Positions 23,409 through 35,196 of a stretch of 64,000 nt of DNA are shown piece after piece (within the stretch, counting starts at the first letter, position 1; each line of letters starts with the position of its first letter). The stretch comes from Carposina sasakii. Its lineage: Eukaryota; Arthropoda; Insecta; Lepidoptera; Carposinidae. The notes below the pieces were generated by a model. The model was not told where the DNA came from. It saw nothing but the letters and a program-made list of their open reading frames with translations, and did no database searches. The stretch lies in the NCBI GenBank assembly GCA_014607495.2, contig CP053152.1, positions 6,510,001 to 6,574,000 on the forward strand. Reading direction: 5' to 3'. A program made the position numbers and the translations under genes.

Positions 23409-24374
23409 CAGGGTGTTTGTGACAGCCGGGCAAATATTGATATGGTGACTTCGGACCATGATTTTGAGATGAAAACCAGTGGAATTTTTCGCAGGAAAAT
23501 TCCAAAATCTTCCGATTTTTTTCATTTTTCCAGGAAAAAAATTGTTTGTTTCGTTTAAGTAGGCCTTAAATAATGACATAAAAACAAAATTTTAACCTAT
23601 GGATGATTAACGAAAAAAAATGTCAATTTCTCTCAAAAAAGTTCAATTAACTAATCAACCCCAAAAGATCATAAGTGATCCAAAAAACAGCAAAGTATCA
23701 CACAATAACCAATAAGCCCATTTACTAGTCACAGGATCGCCCGATAGGATAGGCGCAGACAGCAAACATTGCGTGTAATCAAATCAAAATTTAATTTCCT
23801 GCAAGTAATAACACTATTATTACCACAGGAAATCCGATGAAGCAGTGGTATATCCAGGAAAAGAAGTTAAACGATGTATAACTATGTACAACCGTTTATT
23901 CAACTATTTCACAGTTAGTCTGCCTTTGGCGGTATTATATTCAAGAAAAGCAGCACCATATCATTTAATTTACACTGTTTATCTTAATTGTTATTTCAGT
24001 AACTAATTTAACAATACGATTAACATTTTTAAATACAAACGGAGGTAGTTTATTTCAAACTGCAATTGGACAGAGTAACGTCTTACAAACTCAACAGTCA
24101 AGAATAAAGTGACACCATTTAGTTTCTACCCTGCTATTTATACAACCATCGCAACCTCCCAGAACAATATTGCAGGAGTCATAATAACTACTTTTATAAA
24201 ATATAGCCTTTAATCAATTGACTTTATATAATAATAATAATTAATATTATAAGGTACGCTATATATTCATATGTATGATGTGGTGCTGACTGTAAACTGT
24301 AACACTATCGTATAACTCAAAAAAATTGTACTTGTTTAGTATCTCAGTATTGCCTGGCTGTCACACACACCCTG
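23409..24374 (+). mobile_element. MITE family B, complete (CAGGGTGTTTGTGACAGCC)
   Basis: 966 bp between TA dinucleotides (23407-23408 and 24375-24376). The left end CAGGGTGTTTGTGACAGCC and the right end GGCTGTCACACACACCCTG are inverted repeats. No transposase frame is present. The inside includes ACAGGATCGCCC and a CAGTTAGTC-type filler. The same family is cut at 11376 by the gap and is tandemly arranged at 45270-46306. The termini resemble family A and C termini only in CAGGGTGT. Confidence 0.85.
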
Positions 24375-24928
24375 TACATGAATTTAACCAACTATGCTAC
24401 TTTTTAAAATATTAAGGTAGCTTTACTAATGAGAGCTCACGTTTTTACTCCTAATCATATTAAGTACGTGGAAAAAAATCAAAAAACAATTTTTACTTTG
24501 TGTAAAATATAAGGCCATCTCCACATCAAAATATTGATACTTAACATGTAGGTTAGGTATAGGGTACCGAGCTCAAAATTTGAGAATCTACTAGCTACTT
24601 ATCTACCTATGCCTACTCCTTATAGATAGCCTAAACACCATAGTCCACTGTATGTACAAAGAAATTTACTATAAAAATCACTATCACAGTTATTTACCTA
24701 TTTACGCAATATTTTCATCTTAACGTACCTATACCACACATAATTATATATTTTTAATGCATTAAATCTATATTGGCTATTATTTAAAATTGAAATCGTA
24801 GATATAAATATGAATATAAGTACTATTTTTTTTCTGAAAATAATATGAAATAGCCCAGACAACAAAATTATTTATCCATCCTACGCAAAAATTTAAATAT
24901 CTAAAATATGTTTAATTTCGGGACAAAA
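24375..24928. other. No recognisable feature
   Basis: AT-rich spacer. Confidence 0.5.
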
Positions 24929-25020
24929 GCCGCGTGGTGCCGGTAGAGTAGAGTTTGTACCACCCCTGCCTGCCCGTGGGTATCGTACGAGGCGATTAAG
25001 GGTTTCCGGGAGGTGGGCAA
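24929..25020 (+). mobile_element. SINE family S3, 5' half
   Basis: GCCGCGTGGTGCCGG, GAGTTTGTACCACC, GTGGGTATCGTACGAGGCGA and AAGGGTTTCCGGGAGGTGGGC match the first part of the full copies at 50842-51094 and 57560-57823. The match stops at 25020 and resumes at 25517. Confidence 0.8.
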
Positions 25021-25516
25021 ATAAATGAAAAAAATCGGTGGTTGTAAAAAAAATATTACCCGATTAATAAAACAATAATTATACAAGTCCACTGATATTA
25101 GATAGGTATGTATTACCAAAACTAAACGAATATCTATTTCAAAACATTTATGTAAAAAAAAATTGAATAAAATCTTTCATTGATTTCTTTTTGTTTTTAC
25201 AAAAAACTTTTTTTTTTTTTTCATTTATCAAACAAACTTTCATATATTCAAGGACCGTACTCACTTGGACACATCGGGCGGCTTTCGGAACATCTCGTGA
25301 ATGTACTCGAGCTTGGGATTTGTATTTGAATGTGCCTCAGCTAGACTCTTCACCAGCAACCTTGCTTATGTCGCCTTCCGCTGGGAAAAAAGTTTATTTA
25401 GTCCTCTCTTATAAAACTAGCGACACGCCCCGGCTTCGCACGGGTGCCATGCTAATACTTTACATATAAATCTTCCTATTGAATCACTCTATCTATTTAA
25501 AAAAAACTGCATCTTA
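25021..25516. repeat. Sequence interrupting SINE S3
   Basis: About 500 bases separating the two SINE halves. It ends with a piece starting near 25417 (ACTAGCGACACGCCCCGGCT, then TCGCACGGGTGCC), a dispersed repeat type common in moths. The first 400 bases are AT-rich and unclassified; the forward ORF at 25191-25469 spans the join and has no family resemblance I can name. Confidence 0.55.
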
Positions 25517-25662
25517 TAGTCCGAAAATCACACTGCGGTTACCACAGCCTGCCCAGCGTGGTGACTATGGGCAAAACCCCCCTATGGCAGTAGCCTTGTG
25601 ACGTGTCCTGGGGGTCTACGTCCAGCAGTGGACTGCACTAGGCTGAAAGAAGAAGAAGAAGG
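25517..25662 (+). mobile_element. SINE family S3, 3' half
   Basis: TAGTCCGAAAATCACACTGCGG, GCCCAGCGTGGTGACTATGG and the RTE-like tail CAGCAGTGGACTGC with AGGCTGAAAG and a (GAA)n end. It completes the half at 24929-25020. Confidence 0.8.
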
Positions 25663-26579
25663 TACCCCGTTAAAATTGTATGAAAACTCTCAGAATTTTA
25701 TTTTTTTATTTCGACCTATTTACCGATAGTAAATTCGTTAACCTATACATTTGCAGGCGTATTTTTCCCAGACTCCATATTAGCTAGTTATTTACAGTAT
25801 TATAAATAAAATCTGCTTATTTATTTTTACTATAACAAACTGTTTCAGATCGAAGAGTTCAAAGAAATTAAAATAACTATTTAAATAATTAGCTGTATTG
25901 TAAAGACTGTTTGCTATTAAACCTGAAAGCTAGATTCAATTTTATTTCTAACAATTAAAAATATATTACCTAAAAGCTACAGAATTTAAAATACTTAAAT
26001 TAGTTTTGTATCTACAACAGTCTATTTTTAGTTATGTTACAATATAAAACACACCACCTAATCTCTGCACAATGGATCGCAGCACGCGTCACTCCCTGTC
26101 CTAGTTGCTACGAGTACATCTTGCCCTGATTTACCATTATTACAATTATACTGTTATATTGTTATGTGATTAAGATGACGAATCGCTAAAATTGGCGTTA
26201 GTTAAGTCGATTTTTCTCAGCCATTACAATATAGGAAAGTGATATTTTAATAATCGAATTCTACACTATATTATCTTACTTTCTGTGGTTGCAGAAACAC
26301 GATTCATACTTTTCTTACGATAAAAAAAATTGTTTAAGATACCTCTATTTCATTTTATATAGGCAAACCAGAGCGATTTAAGCCTCAATTTTTGTATCAA
26401 TAGACTTGTCTAAATATACTCTAAAAACGTATGGTTGCACATTTTAAAAATATTGTGTAGTTTTTAAGTAAACCGCGAAAATATGTTTTGTCGCTTACGC
26501 TCTTTTTAGTTTAAGCTAGTCCCCGCTCATATTTGTATGGAAATAAACGTCCCTCCACCCTCCCTCAGTCGGCCTCCGG
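25663..26579. other. No recognisable feature
   Basis: AT-rich DNA, no element ends found. Confidence 0.45.
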
Positions 26580-26833
26580 CCTTGAATCAAAATGAAAAAT
26601 AATTCCACAAACAATTTACACGGGCCCATGAAGAGATCATATTCCGGCTAAAGTTTTACTCAGCTTACCTGCGTATAAAACCATGCACACGCACTAGATT
26701 CACATCACAAGTAATCAAAATATAACTTATCTACCAGAAAACATCACTTTACGGACATGCAAGCCATTTACAAATAATTTTTGATTTTCACAAGAAAATT
26801 ACACCTGCACCCTTCCAGCTTTTCCCGCCGAAT
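26580..26833 (-). mobile_element. Family P element, 3'-shortened, reverse copy
   Basis: The complement matches 33199-33460 from the shared 5' start GATTCGGCGGGAAAAGCTGG through CTGCACCC, a TAATCAAAATATAAC segment and CTCTTCATGGGC. It ends near CTTGAATCAAAATG, well before the poly(A) end. It lies 6.4 kb from, and inverted to, the young copy. Confidence 0.75.
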
Positions 26834-27064
26834 CTGTCAATTTTAAGTGACTATTTACTGGCTGACATTATTATCTAAGGGTAAATTCATATTAGGTACT
26901 ACAAAAGGAACTAGATACGAGTATTAGGAAATCCCGGGACGCAAGATCAAACGTGGCAATCATTGAGTCTTAGGCAGATACGAGTACTTGAGACAATAAA
27001 ATTGTTATGGCATATTTTACCTGCATTGATGCGGGGCATTACTGGAATAAACCAGATGACGTTT

Positions 27065-27715
27065 TTCTTATTCTTTATTGCACGTCTAAAGGTTTATACA
27101 ATGGCGTACTAAATGCTATGCAGCATTCTCTACCAGTCAACCAATATTTGTGGTGAGAATGTACAGGTAGCGCAATAGACAAAACAATTTCAAAGATAGA
27201 CTACACATAAAAATAAATATTAAATAACAAACACTAGTAGCTAAGCACACTTAATTATATAATAAGTACATACTTACACATAATACGACATTAGACATGG
27301 ATCAGGTTCTGTACTCTCCTGTAGTGCTCAGTTACTCTCGACTTAAATACCTCCACATTAGACGACTCCCGAATCGTTTCTGGTAGATCGTTCCATAAGC
27401 GAACAGCAGTGGCAGTAAAAGAGTCAGAAATACAAAGCAGCATTGCGCTCGGGCTCACGGAGAGTTTTGTTGCGGCTAGACCGCAGTGGTCTATCGCAGG
27501 AGGAGAAGAACTCGAAGCGTTCGGAAATGTATTGGGGAGCAAGAGGATGGTTCAGGGTATTAAACAAGAAGGAAAGTAGGTGAAGATTACGTCGATGTCT
27601 AATATTGAGCCAGTTTAGTTGTGCATGATATTGGGATATGTGGTCATATTTACGATATACAAAATTAAATCTAATACACATGTTGAGAAGGCGGTCCAAC
27701 TTATCTCAGAGTTCT
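27065..27715 (-). pseudogene. CR1/Jockey-like LINE C-terminus and 3' UTR
   Basis: On the reverse strand: CIRFNFVYRKYDHIS, QLNWLNIRHRRNLHLLSFLF, YISERFEFFSSCDRPLRSSR and PERNAALYF. A one-frame shift near 27428 follows, then DSFTATAVRLWNDLPETIRE and FKSRVTEHY. This is the segment after the polymerase domain in CR1/Jockey-group LINE proteins; RLWN-LP-IRES matches 46836-47033 closely. The 3' UTR has the complement of GCATTCTCTACCAGTCAACC, also found at 47145-47170, and ends at TTCTTATTCTTTATTGCACG (27070-27089). Truncated at the 5' end and frameshifted, so dead. Confidence 0.8.
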
Positions 27716-28295
27716 TATGTAATATCTGTGTAGATAAGCATAGTAAATGATTGGGAGCAACAGAACGTTGACTAACGAACGATTTGGCTACCCCATTCAT
27801 ATATGTATGTACTACAAAAGTATCATAGCGATCTTATACTATTATTCTATATTTTCTTAATATTACCTATGAATGCTTATGTTATAGAATATTCCGCCGC
27901 CGCCACGCCCATCGTAATAATTGAATAGTGTGTTTTCGAGCAAAGAATATTGATAAGATATTTATTTACCCACCCGTGCCCGTCGATACAATGCAGGATG
28001 AATTATAACGTTTTTTATTAACTAAAAAAATAAGTAGAAAACGAGTAGATTTCCACGAAGCGACGGAGTCGCATCGTGAATCGATGCCGCAGCATGTGTG
28101 AAAACCCTTAGTTACTCGTATGTGTGTCACATTTCTCTAGTCGATTTACCAACTTATTAGTAAACTGAAGATGTCGCCGTGTGTTACCGAACGAAATGAT
28201 ATTTCAACGTGGTGACTGTAGTTCCTTTTTCTGCCACTTTGCAGATAATTTGGCAAACGCACACATTTCAATCACTCATAATAATCCGATTAATA
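27716..28295. other. No recognisable feature
   Basis: Unclassified AT-rich DNA; GCCGCCGCCACGCCC near 27896 is the only GC-rich spot. Confidence 0.4.
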
Positions 28296-28628
28296 TTATA
28301 AACGCGAAAGTTTGTGAGGATGTATGTATGTTTGTTGCTCTTTAGCGCAAAAACTACTGAATGGATTTTAATGAAACTTCACAATAATATAACTTACATA
28401 TAGGAATAACAGTCGACTTTGCTAGGATTACATTTTAGTCCAACACCCTGTTACTTATAATATTTCATTTTTGTAAATAAAAATGTAATGTGTTTAAGTG
28501 TAAAAGAAAAAATAACACATAGGCATTATCCCGGGTTAACATTTTTATCCCGGATAATTTCACATTTTTTTTTTTTGTACTGCAGTATGTACGATCGGAC
28601 GCGGACGGAAGTTGCAGGCGTCCACTAG
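28296..28628 (-). repeat. Dispersed repeat family R, reverse copy
   Basis: On the minus strand it starts CTAGTGGACGCCTGCAACTTCC, passes TATCCGGGATAAAAATGTT and ends near TTATAATATTAATCGG. A TGTATGTATGTT run lies at 28320-28332. Non-coding. Confidence 0.7.
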
Positions 28629-30075
28629 TGTCAGATATATAGGCAAAGTGTGAACGATGAACTATTCAATTTGAATTTGGATTGACTGTTACGTTGAAAC
28701 TATGAAACATTGTTCGCGATCTATGTAGATTTCAAGAAATCCGTGGGACTCGCAAATTGCGTAAAACTTTCTCTAAACTCTAATAAATAAACTCAGTAGG
28801 TACATGCGTTTTGGAATTATTATTGAGCACGGAGTTACCTTAATTGACGACCTTTATACATACATATGGTTTAATAATGTATTTTAAGGTATATACTAAA
28901 TAGTAATATATAAAATATAGGAAATAATGGACGGTGTTTTGGTACAGAATATAAACGAACGGTCCCACCGGAAACCAGAGACTCGGCATGAAAAATATAT
29001 AATAAATAAATTACACTATAGACCTTCATTCATTCATTAGTCTATTGGGGATAACTGTTGGACATAGGCATCCCTCAGGCCAAGCCACAATACTTGATCT
29101 CCCGTATTCGCCATCCAGTAATCACCATTAGGTACAAAAAATAATATTCTCTTCTATGTTGCTGTATACAGTCTAGCATTGCATAAGTAGAGAAATGGCA
29201 GGCTCCGATAGACTTTAGTGTGAGACGTAACATATTAAGTTATACCCTGGCGCCATATTTCCCGATACTTGAGGATAAACCAAAATTATATGGATATTTA
29301 CAACTAAATCATAACTATATCCATTCTGTGGCCAACTGCAGATACTTGTGTGAAATGTAAATAAAATGATCTTTTCAGATTTAACATTAGCATTTTTATG
29401 ATCAATACAACTAATGTATAGGTTAAAGTTTGTTCTAAAATGAAAAAATTCTGCCACTTTTCGGTAAATATAGGCCTCTGTAAAAGGGGTTTATTATTTG
29501 AAGCAAAAAATATGTTGTTTCAAATTGTTCATTATGTTTCTTTAACATTTTCTATACAAATAATGATGAAAGCCTATCAAATTCTGTTGGAAAGAAAGGT
29601 AAGTACGTAATATTTTTAACTAATTTAATCATTTCTTTAGTGCAATTTTCTTTTCACAAAGCACTTTGCATAACGTTAATTAACATCAATGTCGAAAAGC
29701 AATTTATAAACTTCACCAAATACCTAAGACGTTAAATAACCAAGGGTTGCTGCTATGTAAGCTGCCCGGTTACTTTAATAACATTTTCTTGCCTTGCTGA
29801 TCTTTGCACTGAAATTCCTGCTTAGAAACCTCTTACAAGGATTTTATATTATTGGTACATAAGGCTTGTATACCTACGCGCAAGGATACCTACATTATTA
29901 CGCACTACTGTGAAGTCCATTATTAATTATCATAAGCGCTTATTGGCAATTAAGTCACAATCAATCAAACAGTGTTACAGCAATGTATAGGTATTTACTT
30001 GCAGGATATACCTACTTTTAATTTTACTATCCCGCAAAGTAACCACTTTCCAGTTATATTCATTCGTTTCTTCAT
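28629..30075. other. No recognisable feature, about 1.4 kb
   Basis: AT-rich; the short reverse ORF at 29215-29457 shows no protein-like features. Confidence 0.5.
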
Positions 30076-30119
30076 TCATTCTTCATGATATGATGAGGTC
30101 ATAATTATCTTTCTGTCGT

Positions 30120-30320
30120 TATCGGCGGAATTTGGTTTATTAAGGCTGTCTGCCTGACGCCTATCCTCCGCTAGCTTACCTAAGTGACAATTTAAGAAAA
30201 TTAAAATCTGTAAGTGAAATAAGTTCTGTGGTAAATTCAGTACAGGCCCGCGACTGGGATGCAACCTACGCCTTCCAGGCGGACGTCTTAACCATTGAGC
30301 TACTAACGCTTTCATGGTAT
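30120..30320 (-). mobile_element. tRNA-derived SINE
   Basis: On the minus strand AGCGTTAGTAGCTCAATGG (A box TAGCTCAATGG) is followed by GTCCGCCTGGAAGGCG, a B-box-like GGTTGCATCCC and a GTCGCGGGCCTG stretch, then a body running through CCACAGAACTTATTTC to about GACAGCCTTAATAAACC. The reading frame across it gives the VAQWLRRP string that commonly arises from tRNA-SINE heads, not a protein. Confidence 0.65.
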
Positions 30321-30357
30321 GATCAGAATGCCTGCTGTTTTGGTCTTATGCAACACT

Positions 30358-30444
30358 GCTTCTAATCTCTCATCCTACTTTACCAATGCACGGTGATTAT
30401 TTTCAGTGGATTTAGTTTTAGAATGTCCAATTTTAATATTTCAC
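30358..30444 (+). repeat. Internally deleted copy of 30571-30750
   Basis: The 87 bases match the 180-base segment downstream in order but lack blocks of about 60-70, 13, 4 and 19 bases. Shared blocks: TGCTTCTAATCTCTCATCC, GTGATTATTTTC, AGTGGATTTAGTTTTAGAAT, GTCCAA and TTTAATATTTCAC. Confidence 0.8.
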
Positions 30445-30570
30445 TGCTGTTTTGATTTTTTTAAATTTTTTTTTTTTTTTTCTTCTCTTTCGTCAATTCC
30501 AAAATTGTCCCAACAACTTCTTCCACTTTTCTTACTCATCAGAAAATCAAAAAACTTCTGTAGTGAGATG

Positions 30571-30750
30571 TGCTTCTAATCTCTCATCCTACTTTGACAT
30601 CCCGTTCTGTGCTCTCGTACTTTAAAAGATCTGGCTTTATAACGCATTTCTCGTGTGAGGTAGGTGATTATTTTCGAAGAGTGGAAGTAGTGGATTTAGT
30701 TTTAGAATCAAGGTCCAATACAGGACGGACCCAGCACTTTAATATTTCAC
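30571..30750 (+). repeat. Full-length partner of the deleted repeat
   Basis: Longer version of 30358-30444. A poly(T) tract at 30466-30480 lies between the two. Function unknown; the short forward ORF over it (30570-30776) has no family resemblance. Confidence 0.7.
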
Positions 30751-30780
30751 AGGTGGATCTCATCTCGGATAATTAATGAG

Positions 30781-31731
30781 ATTTTTTTAAATAAAGTTAA
30801 TTTCATACACAATATAATATGAGGGTACCACACAAAAACATATAAAGTACTGTCCGCAGGCCACCCGTGGCGTTTATCTCACCTCCCCGTCGCTAATGAA
30901 GTGGCGTTTTTGTCAATATTACTGCTTATCTGATTTTTCCCGCTAACGACGCAAGGATGGTGAAAAGGGCCATCACTTATTTACCGTGATAGTTCCCAAA
31001 AGAATAATATAAACCATTACAAAGCATTTATTTAGTTACATAATCTAAATAATTGGTTATGTCAGTCAGTATCATCTCGTGCCGAATTGCTGCCCAGCTA
31101 CGGACTGGTTTCCCTTCCTGCCGGCCTGGTGCATCAATCAAGAGCTCTGGTAGTCCACTCCACCGTGGAGATTGTGAAAGTAAAGCTGTGTTTTTATTAT
31201 ATAACGTGTATAGAAATAGTGTTTAAAATAATAAATTTATTGTGGTGAGAAAAACTTTTTTTTTTCATATACTTCATGATCTCATCATTCAGAAGAAGTA
31301 TCTCGCATTATATAGATTAGGCATAGGCTGTCTAAAAAGTCCAGAAAAATGGAGACGGCACTATATACATATTCTGAAAGTAAAAAGATGAGAGTTTTCA
31401 ATGAAGACTAATTTTAGATAGACCTGTACTTCAGAATGCTTGAGGATAATTGTAAGCTCTTGTTATATCTTCATGGGCGAGTGGTTTTGAAAGCGATTCC
31501 GGAGGATGCGGTTTTCGCTTAAATACCTCGAAGATAATGTTCATGTCTCATTGTTTTAGGTCACTTGTGCATACGCTTTTGACCCGGTTCGAGAAAACCT
31601 TTTATTCAGAAGAACATGCTAATAATAGAGTATTGAGACCACGTCACTATTTATATTAAATGTTATTTATCTTTTCCCAAAACAATTATTGTTTGAGGTG
31701 AATGTATTTTCTTTTGGAGAAATATCTAAAA
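30781..31731. other. Unclassified, with a GC-richer patch
   Basis: 31080-31170 is unusually GC-rich for this window (GCCCAGCTACGG, CTGCCGGCCTGG, CTCCACCGTGGAG) and is followed by AATAAATTT near 31232. It could be the 3' part of an LTR or another retroelement, but no partner copy or coding frame is present. Confidence 0.3.
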
Positions 31732-33112
31732 ACTAGAGACCCGCACTCGCTTCGCTTCGGCACATATCCTTTAAAATTTGGAATTCCCGTTTGTCCCGTT
31801 CCCGTGGGAATTTCGGCAAATATGTCCTCAGTGCTTCCTTACACTCCCTACCGAATATACCTGTCATATCATTATATTGTATCAATTGGTTTTCGTTAAA
31901 ATTGGGAATTCCTGTTTGTCCAGTTTCCGTGGGAATTACGGGAAATCCGTTCTTTGTGCTCCCTAGCAGTCCCTAATGAACATACATCTTCGATTTCAAC
32001 TTCACAGGTTTTCCTAAAAATTTTGTATTCCAGTTTGTTCCGTTCCGGTGGGAATTTCGGGAAATATGTTCTCAGTTCTTTCTTACACTCTCTACCGAAT
32101 ATACCTGTCATACTTCATCTCTATATGTCATGTGATTTTCGTAAAAACTTGAAATTCCTGTTTGTGCCGTTCCCATGGGAATTTCGGGAAACCCGTTCTT
32201 AATGGTCTTTTACACCCTAACAAACATACACACCAAATTTCATCTGTGTACGTCAAACGTTTTATCTTTATATGGTTATACTTGGTTGGTTGGTTATATT
32301 TATTGAATAAGCTTTTGTTCCGGTACAGTGGAAATTTCGATAAAATTTGGAATTCCTGTCTGTCAAATTCCTGTGTTTCAAATTTATTTGTATGTGTCCG
32401 TTTCTTCGTGGGGTCATGTAGGTATGTTGTTTTCGCAATTCTTTTTGATTTTAACTAATTTTACACTAATTTTTGAGGATTTTCCCGACGTTTTCATTCA
32501 TCATCGTTATCATCCATCATAAATTCAAAAATAATTAGTACTAAAAACAATGGCTGTATGGATGCTGTATTCCTCATGCTCTTTCTTCGGGATAAACCAA
32601 ACAAAACAAAAAACAATTTTCATCTGTCATGTTGTGTCATGGCATCTGTACGTCACTGAATAATAAATTCCCAGAACCCGTGATCACGCACACTTTTGAA
32701 GCAACTTTTTAGTATGTCAAATTTTTACATCCTATATCTAAAAAACTGATAATATTTATCGATTTGGCAACAATCGGCGGGTAAGATGAGCGGAAGATGC
32801 GGGATTTTTGACTCGTTTTTGCTTCACTACTCGGAATACATCTGTCATTGATGACTCCTTCTGGGGACTTGTTATTCTATGGTGTATGTCAAACTTATTC
32901 ATTATTAGCGTCAAATGGTTTTTTTTGTATTTAATTCATATTTAATCCAGCCCAGAGGAAATTATGTGAAACCCTATAGCCTATGTTCATCCAGGTCCAA
33001 TAAGGATTCTAACGGTGAAAGAATTTTTAAAATCGGTTTATTTAAAAAATATAAAAAAAAAAACATCAACAATCGAAGTTTACCTCTTTATAATATTAAG
33101 TATAGATATAGA
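31732..33112 (+). repeat. Dispersed repeat family R with internal minisatellite (about 5 units)
   Basis: Starts ACTAGAGACCCGCACTCGC and ends AATATTAAGTATAGAT after TAAGGATTCTAACGGTGAAAG, the same end as the copy at 62210-63183. Inside, the palindromic word TTCCCGTGGGAA or close variants recur at 31799, 31924, 32043 and 32170, with a decayed unit near 32315, spaced 119-145 bases apart. Insertions, including a family P fragment, disturb the second half. Overlapping short ORFs arise from the repeated unit and are not genes. Confidence 0.75.
32370..32590 (+). mobile_element. Family P fragment
   Basis: TTTTACACTAATTTTTGAGG, TTTTCCCGACGTTTTCATTC, ATCATCCATCATAAATTC and CTTCGGGATAAACC match the 3' part of the element at 33199-33640. 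Here the tail is AAACAAAACAAAAAAC instead of pure poly(A). It lies inside the family R copy. Confidence 0.65.
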
Positions 33113-33198
33113 TAGATGAGTAAATAATGAGTACCTAAGTCATTTTATTTCATTATCTTGTCGGATTCACTCAGTACCTACCAATGACGGTCAATTAT

Positions 33199-33588
33199 GG
33201 ATTCGGCGGGAAAAGCTGGAAGGGTGCAGGTGTAATTTTCTTGTGAAAATCAAAAATTATTTGAAAATGGTTTGCATGTGTCCGTAGGGTGATGTTTTCT
33301 GGTAGATAAGTTATATTTTGATTACTTGTGATGTGAATCTAGTGCGTGTGCATGGTTTTATATGCAGGTAAGCCGAGTAAAACTTTAGCCGGATTACGAT
33401 CTCTTCATGGGCGCATGTAAGTTGTTTCTGCAATAATTTTTCATTTTGACTAACTTTACACTTGTTCTTGAGGATTTTCCCGACGTTTCCATTCATCATC
33501 ATCATTATCATCCATCATAAATTCAGAAATCATTTTACTAAACAATGATTAGGCTGTATGGGCTTAGTTCCCCATGTTTTACTTCGGG

Positions 33589-33640
<52 letters not shown>
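33199..33640 (+). mobile_element. Young poly(A) retroelement, family P
   Basis: About 392 bases of body plus exactly 50 A (33591-33640). A 9-bp repeat GTCAATTAT lies just before the body (33190-33198) and just after the tail (33644-33652), with CAT between tail and repeat: a target-site duplication. The 5' start GATTCGGCGGGAAAAG is shared with the copy at 26580-26833. I see no A/B box and no ORF, so it is neither a typical tRNA SINE nor a coding LINE. It could be a short LINE-mobilised element or a retrocopy of a host transcript. Confidence 0.75.
33591..33640 (+). repeat. 50-base poly(A) tract
   Basis: Uninterrupted run of 50 A forming the tail of the family P insertion. Runs of this length are often mis-sized in assemblies. 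Confidence 0.95.
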
Positions 33641-33641
<1 letters not shown>

Positions 33642-35110
33642 ATGTCAATTATTTTGTCGTCGATATTTTATTGAATTCTTACATATCCTACATGTATTTA
33701 TTTCGAATTTCTGTACCTTGCCAATAAAACTTATGAAAAAGTGAGCCGTTTTTTTCTAAACAGAGCTTTATAATAAGCGATAATATTTTAATAACTACGG
33801 TGTTTTTAAATAGGGTGTAATATCTAAGAGCAATTGTTTGATCAGTAGTTCGGCTTAGGTACTACTTATTATACAGTTAACGACAATGTAGGTACCCTCA
33901 GTGACAGTACAAAATAGTATTACGAAATATTGCGATTGTGGTTACTTCTTGCCTTGCTCTTTTTCTTACTGAAGATGGCGCTGTTTCCTGTAAGTTGATA
34001 AATATATTGCAATTCAGTGGTTAACCTCTTTTCTTCATAGGTATACACATTTTATATGTATGTTATATAATACAATGTAGTGTATCAATCAAGTGAGAAA
34101 AGCTGTTAAGGCGGGTCGCGACTCTGACCCGCTTCATTTCGGGCTTGGTAAATGGACGCAACATAAATTGCGTTTACGTAATTACATGTTGTGTTGAATA
34201 AGTCGAATAATATGTTAGTAAAACTAATTAATTTGGTTATTTCATTACCAAGTAATGCCAAGTTAGGTACGAGTAACATGATTTGTGACATGACCACCAC
34301 TTATTATTCGAAGGTTTTAATTTAATAATTAAATAATATTATTTTGCTGTGCTGATGCGGGCTTCACTAGAATATATTAGCTGCATCCCCATTGTTGCCT
34401 GTCGTAATAGTCAACTAAGGATCTCGAACATTCTCTCTGGCGATAAACCAGCAAATTGTCATTGATCATTAACATCTGTCTCCGCTATGCTAAAAGTGGT
34501 TTGGGATGTCGTTTATGATCCTACACTTCTGGTTACCCCATTTCGGATATAATTAGGTATGTTAATTCTGTGATCGCAATCATCAAAACGGTTAATCATA
34601 CTTTAGAGTTTAAAATGAACCAAAATCAAAAACCAAACCAAAATACTGTGCTATATCTGCAAACTTCATCCATACTAGCAATATAGGTACAGATAGATAT
34701 AACACTCGTATCAAATGTAGGTAATCAATGTAAAAGGCAAGGTATTGAAAGGATTTAATATCCGCAGTAGCTCGATGTATCTTCATTCGAGGACTACCAA
34801 ACTCATTCGTGGAGGGAGAACGTGGAGGAGACACGATCATCTATTTATAGCTGCGTCTGTCAATGTAGTCTGCTCAGCGCATTATGAACATTACACTGAC
34901 ATTTGCCTACCACCATAGTCTACGATTCCGCCTGTTAATGTTACAGGCCTGTTATGTGATCGGGGAAATTACAAGAAACGGCTACAGTGACATCGGGCGG
35001 CCACCAAAATGTTAAAATTTTGCAATATAACTTTCGAATCCATCACATTGTACCGACCTTATAAATGCGATAAGGGACGTGGTCTACATAGATGATATGA
35101 AACGTTATTA

Positions 35111-35196
35111 GACCGGTGATAGCTTAGCGAATAAGACGTGCGCCTTCTAAGCGGGGGGCGTGAGTTCGATCTAAGTCAGTCGGTCCTGTACCAATG
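35111..35196 (+). mobile_element. tRNA-derived SINE head, degenerate (copy 2)
   Basis: Counterpart of the SINE head at 1205-1290 inside the second 11.4-kb block, with the same A-box-like and B-box-like motifs. Confidence 0.5.

Noticed and set aside
30076..30315. 79-codon ORF with VAQWLRRPPGRRRLHPS
   Set aside because: It is the usual spurious reading of a tRNA-derived SINE head.
31702..32458. Set of overlapping forward ORFs with similar peptides (PVGISG-like)
   Set aside because: They come from different frames of the TTCCCGTGGGAA minisatellite.
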